Source: Delphinus delphis
Taxonomy: Eukaryota > Chordata > Mammalia > Artiodactyla > Delphinidae
Direction: 5' to 3'
DNA: 64,000 nucleotides
Assembly: GCF_949987515.2 (NCBI RefSeq)
Contig: NC_082688.1
Coordinates: 81,224,731-81,288,730 of the forward strand
Numbering within the stretch: position 1 is the first letter of the stretch; the number at the start of each line of letters is the position of its first letter. This document shows positions 11,078 to 23,000 of this stretch, piece after piece. A program made the translations under genes and the position numbers. Under the pieces are notes generated by a model. It had not been told where the DNA came from. It did not search any database and saw only the letters and a program-made list of their open reading frames with translations.

Positions 11078-14000
11078 TACATGTATACGATGTATATATA
11101 TGCCAGGCTCTCTAGGAACTGAACCAAATATTGTAGGCTTTTTATGAATCAAATTGAAGTGAACCTTCAGCTTTGTTATCTTGAAAGGTGTAACAGAGAA
11201 CCATAAATTTAGAAAGACATCCATTGTGAAGAAGATAATCTGTTCTAAGGTTTCTGGTTATCAAAATAAGAACTCTTTAGATAAGGAAGAAAAGTAAATG
11301 ATAATTTGCATATCTTCTTTCAATTCCTTTTACTGATTACTGTGCAAATTTGGGAAATGAGGACACTATTTTTTCCTTGTTCTGAGAGGTATTACTCATG
11401 TATTCCGTTGTGAAGGAGGGGAGGGAACATACACCTGGCTATGATTTTGACCTTAATGCCAAACTGGCTATCGGTAAGCTCACTTTATCAACATCAAATG
11501 ACACCTGATCAGAAAGGCTTTCCCTGGGCACCCTGTGTAAAAGTGCACCTCTCCCCAGTCTCATGTTTTAAAATGTGTTTTTCATCCAGGGATTTAGTCG
11601 ACTTTGTTTACTGTGTATCCGTAGTGCCTACAACAGAATGTGGCTCACAGCAGGACCAGGATATGCTTGCTGAATAAATGAATCTGTCATCTCTGGCTCT
11701 AAACTTTGGTTGATCTCACTGGGTAAGCAGATACCTCAGTCCTTTGCTAGTCTTCCTCTCCCAAACTTAGGCCTTAGCCAAAACAGAGGGCTATTCTATA
11801 GAGAAGGACACGTGTGTGTGCAAGTGCGTGTGCGCACACACACACACACACCCCCCTCTACCTATATACATATTATACAGAGAGAGAAAGAGAGAGATCT
11901 GTGTGTCTGTATATAATCCCTAACAAAAATAGAAATCAACCTAAAGAAGGTCACTTTCCCATTATCCACTGAAAAAGGAACTGTACCCAGGGTGGCACTT
12001 GTGTTTCCTCGAAATTCATTCTTGCAAAGTCTCATGAGCAAACTTGACTTTCCTACTGCAGCGTCCCCAGCCAGCACAATCTTGTAAGCCTTCTGTGAGC
12101 TGGAAGAGTTATGGTTATCATCCACCATGTCTGTCTAGGGGAAGGAAGCCACAGTGAGTGACAAAGGTAGTGCCAGCTTTCTTCCTAGTAAGTTACATGG
12201 CATGAAGATGAACAGTGTTCATGAATAAAAGTGTCTCTGAAACCGCCTACCTGTGGTGCAAGTGCTGAGATGGGCTTCCTCAAGGAGCTGATGACACTGC
12301 CTTCACTAGCAGACTCCTGCGGCTTCCAGTCCAGGATGGAAGCCACGCCTTCTGAGCCATACGTCTCTTCATCCCTGATATCAGGAACCTGTTTTTTTTT
12401 TTTTTTTTTAAAGTCAGCCGTTAAAAAGCAAAGTCTTTCATTACACATATATATCATGAAATAAAAAGAAGAAAAATATGCTGCTGAATCAACAGTCAAT
12501 GCTATTATGGAACAGAGTGGCTGCAAAAGGGAATCTGTGAGAGTTTTCCCTAACTTGATAGGGAGAAACATTTTCCCAACTATGTTTCACATGTATAACC
12601 TTTAAAACAATGCCCATGACAGATAAAGGTCAAACGGGGTGAGATACGTATTTCTACAGAAGATCAGGCCTAGGAGAGAAATGACTTTGGGGCTTACGTC
12701 TGTGTCTGAAGCATCACCCCCAGAGCTCTCCTGTGTGCCGTGTGACCTCTGGAATCCCCTCTGGTGCTTGTACTCCACCTCCGAGTCATACTCATTGAAA
12801 TCTCTCAGGGTAGACAAGCCGCTGTCGAAGCAGCTCTCAGGCAGGCTGTCAATGTCACAGTTTATCCTCTGCATGGGATCACAGAGGGCCAGAGAGTCAC
12901 AGTCCTCATCCATGTAGGAAGAGCGGGATGACCTGGGGACAAAGGAGAGGACTGCTGTACCTGAGGGCCGGCGATGCTCAAGATGACACAGCAATGGAAT
13001 CAGACAGCAACAGAATCAAGAAGACCGATATTCTCATTCTTGCCAAGAGCCTCAGTGTATTCCATGATTAAGCAACAGGGGAAATAAAATGCTCAGAGCA
13101 ATAGTTCATTCTATGCAACAATCAATTAAGATAAAGACACTTAAATCAAACATTTAATAAAGGAAGCTATTTAAAAAAAATCACCTTTATTTCCTGATAC
13201 AAAAAGAATCAGAATGCCCAGGATGTAAATGTAATCTCAAGTTGTGTTAAGAAAAATGTACACAGAACATCTGAACCTTTTTATTCTAATGTGGTCAGAC
13301 CATATTTTGAACAGCATGTCCATTTCTGGATAATACCTCTATTATGACCTGAGACTTTAAACCTTCCAGTCTGAGAAATGTTTCAGTGCACTCGGCTTAA
13401 GTTGTAATGGTTTCTCTCCTCAAATATTTGAAGAGCTGACACAGGAAGACTATATTCTCTCAGGGCCAACTGATAAACTTTTCTGGGAATCACGTCTGTA
13501 ATCGACATGGTGAAAAATGCCAGGCAGTCAGAAATGTGTGGCCCTGGAATGGTCTGGCATACAAGATGAATTTTCTGCCACTAAGTGTGGACATGTCTCA
13601 AAGACTCCTATGGGAGAGGTTTCATAGGGAGATGCCCCATACAAAGGCTAGAACTCCTGACTTCTGTGGATCTTTCCACTTGGGAAACTCCAGCATTTTA
13701 TAAATGTTAATTACCTCATTTACTTTTGCTTTTCCATTTGATTCCCATAAGTATCTAAGTTTATACTGAAATAAAACAAGGGTTACAACTTACTTAGTTC
13801 CTGCTACACATTGGGCACCATCCTAGCCATTTGGCCTACATGATGTCATCAGAAAGAGGAAATGGGCAGGGTATATAGGTCTCCAGATATGAGAAATAAT
13901 AAGAGATGAATGTTCTTAGAAAAGAGAGGGTAATCTTTTTTTTTTTTTTAGCGGTACATGGGCCTCTCACTGTTGTGGGCTCTCCCGTTGCGGAGCACAG

Positions 14001-17000
14001 GCTCCAGATGCGCAGGCTCAGCAGCCATGGCTCACGGGCCCAGCCGCTCCGCGGCATGTGGGATCTTCCCGGACCACGACACGAACCCGTGTCCCCTGCA
14101 TCGGCAGGCGGACTCTCAACCACTGCGCCACCAGGGAAGCCCTAACCTATTCATATTTTTGATAAGGAATGAAAGAGAAAAACATCCTGATTGAAAAATC
14201 ACCTCCATGAAAATATAGATCTAAATAAAAAATATAGGTATAGATCAGACTTTCTCAAACTCAACTTATATACATACCCTTTTAAAAGTAAACTATTCTT
14301 ATCTGCCTGAAGAATATTTTAATTACAATTAAATATGTAAAAATACAAAACAAGTTATATTTTTGTTAGAGTTCTTAGAAAAAAACTCAAAACTAAAACA
14401 AATATACAACTTAAAATCCAATAAGGCCACAAAAGCAATAAAATTAAATTTACAAGATGCTTTTAATTAAAAAAATTTTAACTGAAGTATAGTTGATGTA
14501 CACTATTATATAAATTATAGGTATACAATATAGTGATTCACAATTTTTAAAGGTTATACTCCATTTACAGTTATTAAAAAATATTGGTTATATTCCCCAC
14601 ATTGTACAATATATCCTTGTAGCTTATTTTATACCTAATAGTTTGTACCTCTTACTGCCCTACCCCTATATTGCCCCTTCCTCCCTCCCCACTAGTAACT
14701 ACTAGTTTGTTCTCTGTATCTGTGAGTCTGCTTCTTTTTTGTTATGTTCACTAGTTAGTTGTATTTTTTAGAGTCCACATATAAGACATATCATACAGTA
14801 TTTGTCTTTCTCTGTCTCACTTATTTCATTTAGCATAACGCCCTCCAAGTCCATCCACGTTGCTGCAAATGGCAAAATTTCATTAGTTTTTATGGCTGAG
14901 TTGTATTTCATTGTATATATATACTACATCTTCTTTATCCATTCATCTGTTGATGGACACTTAGGTTGCTTCCATATCTTGGCTATTGTAATGCTGCTAT
15001 GAACACTGGGCTGCATGCATCTTTTAGAATTAATGTTTTTGTTTTTTTCAGATATATATCCAGAAGTGGAATTGCTGGGTCATATGGTAATTCCATTTTT
15101 AGTTTTTTGAGAAAACTTCATACTGTTTTCCACAGTGGCTGCACCAATTTACATTCCCACTAACAGTGTATGAGGGTTCCCTTTTTTCCACATCCTCGCC
15201 AACATTCGTTATTTGTGTTCTTTTTGATGATATCATCTTTTTGATGATAGCACCTGACAGGTGTGAGGTGATATCTTACTGTGGTTTTGATTGGCATTTC
15301 CCTGATGATTAGCGATGTTGAGCATCTTCTCAAGTGCCTGTTGGCCATCAGCAACCTCTTTAGAGAAATGTCTATTCAGTTCTTCTGCCCATTTTTTAAT
15401 TTGGCTGTTTGTTTTTTTGATGTTTGGTTATATAAGCTGTTTATATATGTTGGATATTAACCCCTTGTTGGTCATACATTTCCAAATACTTTCTGCCATT
15501 CAGTGGGTTGTCTTTTTGATCTGTTGATAATTTCCTTTGCTGTGCAAAAGCTCATAAGTTTAATTAGGTCCCATTTGTTAATTTTTGCTTTTATTTCCTT
15601 TGTTTTAGGAGATGGATCCAAAGAATATTCCTATGATTTATATTAAAGAGTGTTCTGCCTACATTTTCCTCTACGTGTTTTATGGTATCTGATCTTACAC
15701 TTAGATTTTTAATCCATTTTGAGTTTATTTTTGCATACATTGTTAGAGAATGTTCTAATTTCATTCTTTTACATGTAGCTGTCTAGTTTTCCCAGGACTG
15801 GCTACTGAAGAGACTGTCTTTTCTCCATTGTATATTCTTGCCTCCTTGTAATAGATTTATTGACCATAAGTGTGTGGGTTTACTTCTGGACTCTCTATCC
15901 TGTTCCAATGATCTATGTGTCTGTTTTTGTGTCAGCACCACACTATTTTGATGACTGTAGCTTTGTAACATAGTCTGAAGTCAGGGAGCATGATTCCTCC
16001 AGCTCTGTTCTTCTTTCTCAACATGATTTTGGCTATTCAGGGTCCTTTGTGTTTCCATACAAATGTTAAAATTATTTGTTCTAGAAAAATGCCTGTGGTA
16101 TTTTGTTAGTGATTACATTGTTAGGGATTGCATTGACTCTGTAGATTGCCTTGGGCAGTATGGTCGTTTTAACAATATGATTCTTCCAATCCAAGAACAC
16201 AGTATATCTTTCCATATGTTTGTGTCATATTCAGTTTCTTTCTTCAGTGTCTTATAGTTTTCCAAGAACAGGTCTTTTACCTTCTTAGGTAGGTTTATTC
16301 CTAGGTATTTTATTCTTTTTGATGAGGTGGTAAATGGGACTGTTTCCTTAATTTCTCTTTCTGGTAGTTCACTCTTAGTGTATAAAAATGCAACAGATTT
16401 CTGTATATTAATCTTGTATCCTGCAACTTTACCAAATTCATTGATGAGCTCTAGCAGTCTTCTGGTGGCATCTTTAGGATTTTCTATGTATAGTATTATG
16501 CCATCTGCAAATAGTGACAGTTTCACTTCTTCCTTTCCAATTTGGATTCTTTCTGTTTCTTTCTCTTCTCTGATTGCTGTGGCTAGGACTTCCAAAACTA
16601 TGCGGAATAAAAGTGGCAAGAGTGGGCATCCTTGTCTCGTTCCTGATCTTAGAGGAAATGCTTTCAGTTTCTCACCTTTGAGTAAATGATGTTAGCTGTG
16701 GGTTTGTCATATATGGCCTTTATTATGTTGAGGTATGTTCCCTCTATGCCCACTTTCTGGAGAGTTTTTTAAATCATTAGTGGATGTTGAATTTTGTCAA
16801 AAGCTTTTTCTGCATCTACTGAGCTGATCATATGGTTTTTATTCTTCAGTTTGTTAATGTGGTGCATCACATTGATATTGAAAAATCCTTGCATCCCTGG
16901 GATAAATTCCACTTGATCATGATGTATGATCCTTTTAATGTATTGTTGGATTTGGTTTGCTAATATTTTGTTGAGGATTTTTGCATCTATATTCATAAGT

Positions 17001-20000
17001 GATACATAGGTTTTTTAAGGATCCTATGGGGGTTCCTTAAAAAACTAAAAATAGAATTACCATATGATCCAGCAATCCCACTACTCGGCATATACCCAGA
17101 GAAAACCATAATTCAAAAAGACACATGCACCCCAATGTTCATTGCAGCACTATTTACAACAGTCAGGTCATGGAGGCAACTTAAATGCCCATCGACAGAC
17201 GAATGGATAAAGAAGTTGTGGTACATATATACAATGGAATATTACTCAGCCATAAAAAGGAATGAAATTGAGTCATTTGTTGAGATGTGGATGGATCTAA
17301 AGACTGTCATACAGAGTGAAGTAAGTCAGAAAGAGAAAAACAAATATTGTATATTAACACATGTATGTAGAACTTAGAAAAATGGTACAGATGAACCAGT
17401 TTGCAGGGCAAACATAGATGTAGAGAACAAATGTATGGACACCATGGGGGGAAAACCGTGGTGGGGTGGGGGTGGTGGTGTGCTGAATTGGGCGATTGGG
17501 ATTGACATGTATACACTGATGTGTATAAAATTGATGACTAGTAAGAACCTGCAGTATAAAAAAACAAAAAAACAACTAATGCTAAACTCTCTTTGGGTTA
17601 TTTGTATGGAAATATGTTAATATAAATGTTTCAGACATTACATGAAATTTCTAAAACTCTTATACATTCTGGTATAATGTTATAAGACATAATTCTAGTT
17701 ATTACCTTAAAATGTATATCTCAGAAATAACTAAATTTCCTTGTCAATTGCATTATTATGAACTTTCATCAAATCTTTAACCGTGGTCATTTTTAAGTCT
17801 TTTGTCATTTACAGACAGTTCTGGGTGTACCCTGTTGCTTTTGCAGAAATGTTCCTATAGAAGGGTTTCATCTTCAAGGAATTCATGGAAAAGACTCTGA
17901 CAAGTACAGGTTTCTGGTAACTGACTATACTGCTGAACTGAATGAATAAGCATTTTCAGAACTCTAATGGAAAACTGATGAATTCATAAAAGTGCTAACA
18001 AAAGATCAAGATGAAAAAAAAATTAATTACATGGGACTGAGTGAACTGATGAGGATGATTGTAATTTTTGTGACTTTCTGTTTGAATAAAAAAAAAAATC
18101 CCACAAGGTCCCAGAGGCAAAAAATGTACAAATCAATTTTCATTACAAAGTAAAGGAGCTGTTACAGTGGAGGATTACTGGACTGAATGTCAATATTATG
18201 ACGTAGTATGAGTGTGTTTCATAAGTGCAATCATTGTTGCTTTTGTTGTGGTCATCCATGTACAATGCCTGGTGTCAGTTTATTTATCTATTGTAAAAAT
18301 AAAATACAGTGTGTGTGTGTGGAAAAAAAAAGAAAAAAGAAAAATGTCCTGGAGGTGGGTGGTGGTGACGGTTGCAAAACAATGTGAATGTACTTAATGC
18401 CACTGAACTGTACACTTAAACACAGTGAAGATGGTAAGCTTTACGTTATGTATATTTTATCACAATTTTTAAAAATAAAGAATAATACCTTTTTAAACTT
18501 AAAAAAATGTAATATCTATTTCTCAAAAACAGAGAAGCCAGTTTCCTACAAATAGATAAACCATTCAAATTTTTTATTAAACAAATCAGTGAATAATAAA
18601 AACATCTGATACTTGGATAGAATTTTATTAAAAGTGATTACCAGTAAGCCTTGGAAACAGACCTTCCTGAAAGGGGATATGGCCATTTTGCTAATGCCAA
18701 GATACTTAAGTACATTATTCTTTAGATCAAAAGTCCTCAAATGAAAAGGGAAGGAACATAAATTATGAAAGTGGCATCAGAAATGGAGAGCCAGAGACCT
18801 GCAGTTTACGCACTCACGTCTACCATCAAACTTTGACATACTCCAAGTTAGCCTATTAAGTAGCAACACTGGACATGTATATGTATACACATGTGTACAC
18901 AAATGTAATCTTTCAGTTCTTACTGCTAGATCTCAAGTTATAGCAGGGCTAATATTTCACTTCATTTGATTAAAAATAGAGCTAAATCCTCACTTCTGGG
19001 AAGCCTCTGTGACTCCTTTAATACATTAGCGCATAAACATCTACTTGCCACATTTGTTTGTTTTGAAAGTTTGCCTTTCCTTGAACATAGCTTGCATAAT
19101 ATTATACTGAGCTATTAAACATTTACAGATTGTGTCAAGAGTCTCAACATCATATACTGAGTATATCACAACATCACATATGGTAGTTCCACTGGCTTCC
19201 CTGAAACACCTCTTACTGAGGGCACTTCTAAGAAACAAGACTTAATAGGCATGAGGTAAGGGTAAGCATACATAAAACCAAGTCACAATAACATCTTAAA
19301 GGAATCACTTTACTCTCTCTAAAACATTTTTACTTTAATCTTTACATGTTTCATGTTTCATAAATTTAAAGTAAGATAGTAGAAAACAGATATTAGTGCC
19401 CCAAATATATTCTGTTATTCTAATTTACCTGTAAGGAAATGTACTTTCCTTTTAACTCTGTTCCAGAATTTAAACAAAAAGTAAGTAGGTGTTAACATAC
19501 CTGTCATAGCCCAGAGGTTGAGGAGAATGAGCATTAAATTTAGGACTGCTTCTGGAAATTGTATTCCCTGGTGATATATTATTTATGCGCTGTAATACAT
19601 AAAATACGTAATATTTTGTTATTACATGTAAAAATTCTGTGTACATTTTTAAAAACTGTAGCACACTAGTTTACTAATGTAATTAAAAGTTTGGTATCCT
19701 ACATGAGAAAACGAACGCACAGAAATCAAGGGAAAAACTGCAACAACTTCCCATAGTACTCTCTCCTCATCATGTCTTAAGTCCAAACCCTACCATATAA
19801 ACCATAAAGGGGAATCTTGGTTCCCCAGATTTGCCAGGACCCTGCAATACCGACTGAGGATTTATCTCTTCTCAAACCATCATTTGGCTTAGTAGCTGAC
19901 TCATCCATACCCAAAGCTGTGGCACTGGAACCCCAACCTTGAAGCTGGCCCCCAAAAGTGGGGGGAGAGGCTTTCTGGCACATGTAGTCTACGGAAAGGT

Positions 20001-23000
20001 CCTCAAAATTCCAAACGGGCCTTAGCTTGTTTCTGTAGGAGGGTTTAAAGCCCAAGGCCTCCACTCTGATGATCTCACTACCAGAAAGAACAAACCAGTG
20101 GGTCTAAATAAACTCCTCAGCCAGAAGCACCCTCTCTCTCCTCTCAACTGGGCAATATATATTTTAACCTCCATGAGACATCTCACTTTTTCTTCTATTA
20201 TTGCTATCTGTGCACATCTTAACTCCCTACTATACTATAAACTCTTCCAGGACCCAGGTCACACCTTATACATCTTGCTCTGGTTTTCTGGAACATTGAA
20301 CAAAGAGTTGGCTGACACCTAGACATTTATTTATGCAGAGGAGTGGCATATTTTTTAAGTTGGGAAAATGTCTCCTTTTATTATATGAAATAGTTTCTCA
20401 TTATTATAAGTTCTCTTCTAAGAAAATATATGATTTTTATCAAAATACCACGAGAAAGAATGAAATGCATTATAAAATTCTATCACATACCAAGGATCTG
20501 TTGAACTTGCTGTAACTGTTTTCAAGGGCACTCCTTAGGCCATCGTTACTGTCATGCAGTTTCCTGTTAGCTGTTCTACAAAGTAAATAAATAGATAAGG
20601 AAAGTATTAGTGGGGGTGCAAGTCACCACTTCTTTTCAGGCTGTGATATTCAGAACGTGGCATTACCACCGCTTGTATCTTTCTGCCACTTCCCTTCAAA
20701 CCTCATAAACTGAGATCATAATTCATCACTAGAAGTGCAACTTAACAATGTGTCACCTCTCTTTAGAGGTCTCAAGGCATTTTAGGAGTGAGTCAGCTAT
20801 GCTGTGGAACCCACTGCTCCTTCAGGTAGCTCCATTGTTTGGATAGGTTTGGTGCAGGTCTGTGTTCCCTAAAGGCCTGAAGCCAGCCGGCCCCACCTAC
20901 TCTCTATCCCCGCTGCACGGATGTGCTGTGTTATGTCATACTTCTTTCTCCTGGCTACTCCTGCATCCTTCTTGTGGCATGGTGCTGTACCACCAGGCAC
21001 TGTTTTATACCAGTTAAAGGCTCCAATGTTGACTCAGGTTCAAATCCCAATTCAGGCACTTACTTTCTATATGCCTTACAGCAGCCACTTAAGCTATCAG
21101 AGACTGAGCAACCTCTTCTATCAAATGAAGTCTCTGCCGTAGAGACTGGCTACTATCTCCCTGCTTCAGGCTTATTCGTCCTTCAGAAGTCAGACGCTTC
21201 CTAGACCTTTCTGGTTAGGAGGATGCCCTTACGAGACACTCGGCTCCCCTTGGCCCCTGCCGCTCCTTTGGCATCTAACATCTGTAAGTATTGATCAGGT
21301 TCCATCCTCTTCCCCTGGACTAGCCCCATAAGGAGAGAGGCCTTTTTCTCCTACTTGCTACTGTATCCTCAGCTCCTGGCATACCTGAACCGTAAAAGGT
21401 GCTGAGTGAAAACCTGCTGAATGAATGAATAAATGAATTAACAGGATTCTTGTAATATAGCAACTCTGTCATTGTCACAGGTGAGATGTAATAAGCATTC
21501 ATAATGATGGAAAAAAATTGTCAAATCTGACCTGGCATCATTTGGGGGAACTAAAACCAGAAGAAAATACTGCCTAGGTGAAAAAGAGAGAAAGGGGCAG
21601 TGGGAAAGGGGGAGGTTTTGTGGGGAAGGTCTCAGAGGATGGAATTCCTAAAACTTAGCTGCAAATTTGACAGAGCAGGTGTAATATTTCCAAGAGGTTA
21701 AAAAAAAAAGAAAAGAAAAATATACTGCTAACCAGACACAATAAATTACCAAAGAATGATCGTGTATGCCTAGTGATGTGACATGCACTATGTGAGACGC
21801 CTGAAACCTCTCAGCGTGCTGAGCTGCAGAGAAAGCTGATGAGGTCAGGGCCACTGTCCTTTACAGTAAAATAAAGGTATCATGAAGACGTGCCAGACAT
21901 ATCACCTGACTTGCGAGCACTTTTAGAGAATTATACTCTAGTCCCTGGATTTGAATAGTTTATGTAGGATTAGAAGCATCAGAAAGCCAAGCTGACGTGC
22001 TGAACACACCGTGTCGAGAAGGGACACGCGTGGAGCCGCGAACCCAGCCTTTGATATATGGCAACTCGTGTTACATGTGGCACCTGTTTTACTAACAAAA
22101 CATAAGTTAAATGTAAATGTGATGAGGACTTTATATGAGAACTTACTGGAGTATTTCAATTTGCCTCTCAAGACTATTTCGATCTTCTGTGTACTCTCGG
22201 ATTATTTCCAGATCCCTGTAAAATTATATTTTATGTTTGAATGCGGATTAGGTGTTCAGTCCTGCCTTACCGACACCTACCCTCCCAGACCCTCTTTCCG
22301 CCTTTTCCAAAGGCCTGTGTCCTTGACCGTGGTCTTCTATCTCTCTGTGCTGCTGCCCGGTTCCTCTGAGACATCAGCAGCCTCCTCTCCTCCTGTGACC
22401 CACAAGCACACCCACGCCTCTGCTTCCTCTCGCAAGGCTCTGCTCCCCCCATCCCCCTCCCCGCACCCACCAGCTCCTCCACCCCAGCCCACTGACCCGG
22501 TTCTGTTCTTCACTGGGACTGAACCCCCTGCTGTTCTGCTAAGTCCCCTCTCCCCAGCTACTCACATTACCAGCCCCTTCCGCCCAATCCATTGTCTCAC
22601 CTCTGACTCTTCTCTGCTCATTCCAAGCCATATGCAACTTCAGCCCCAGCTGTACTCTCCCTTCTTGTGATTCCTTCTCGTCTCTGTGCTCCCAGCCCTG
22701 CCTGCGCTCCCCGCCTTACCCTAAGCCACAGTGGAACCCACAGGACCAGGCTTTCTCTGTTCACTGTAAACTCACGCTCAGCGATTCCTCTGTTGCTTTA
22801 TTGTGAAGAAGCCCTGGCCTCCTCCTCAAAATGTCCACTCAGAACATCAGCCACTTACCTCCAGCCCCTACCTCACACCTGCCCCATTTCTAAGCAGATA
22901 AAACCCCATCACTAGCTTCCAAAAACCCTCAGGCTGTCAAATTTTGTCTGTAATAAGCTATCCATTTGCTCTCTTGATAAGGCTAAAAGGTTCCCAATTG

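Larger units (their letters stand above)
10671..11986 (-). other. RASEF intron 12
   Basis: 1316 bp with a GTACAG donor. It contains alternating TG/TA simple repeats at 10966-11100 and 11809-11852 and an L2 3' fragment. Apart from these it shows nothing recognisable. Confidence 0.88.
12933..19500 (-). other. RASEF intron 9
   Basis: 6.6 kb, largely retroelements: a SINE at 13936, an antisense L1 to about 17026, a sense L1 3' end, a candidate transduced or retrocopied segment and an L1M 3' end. About 12933-13930 and 18480-19500 show no gene or clear repeat. Confidence 0.88.

Noticed and set aside
10905..11224. 80- and 89-codon frames with Tyr/Ile and His/Thr repeats
   Set aside because: Translation of the TG/TA simple repeat.
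12131..12134. Alternative acceptor AG four bases into exon 12
   Set aside because: Using it would shift the frame relative to exon 11. The upstream CTAG keeps TDMVDD in frame.
16113..16619. 168-codon minus-strand frame resembling reverse transcriptase
   Set aside because: It is L1 ORF2, with the FADD motif changed to FADG and frame breaks upstream. Not a host gene.
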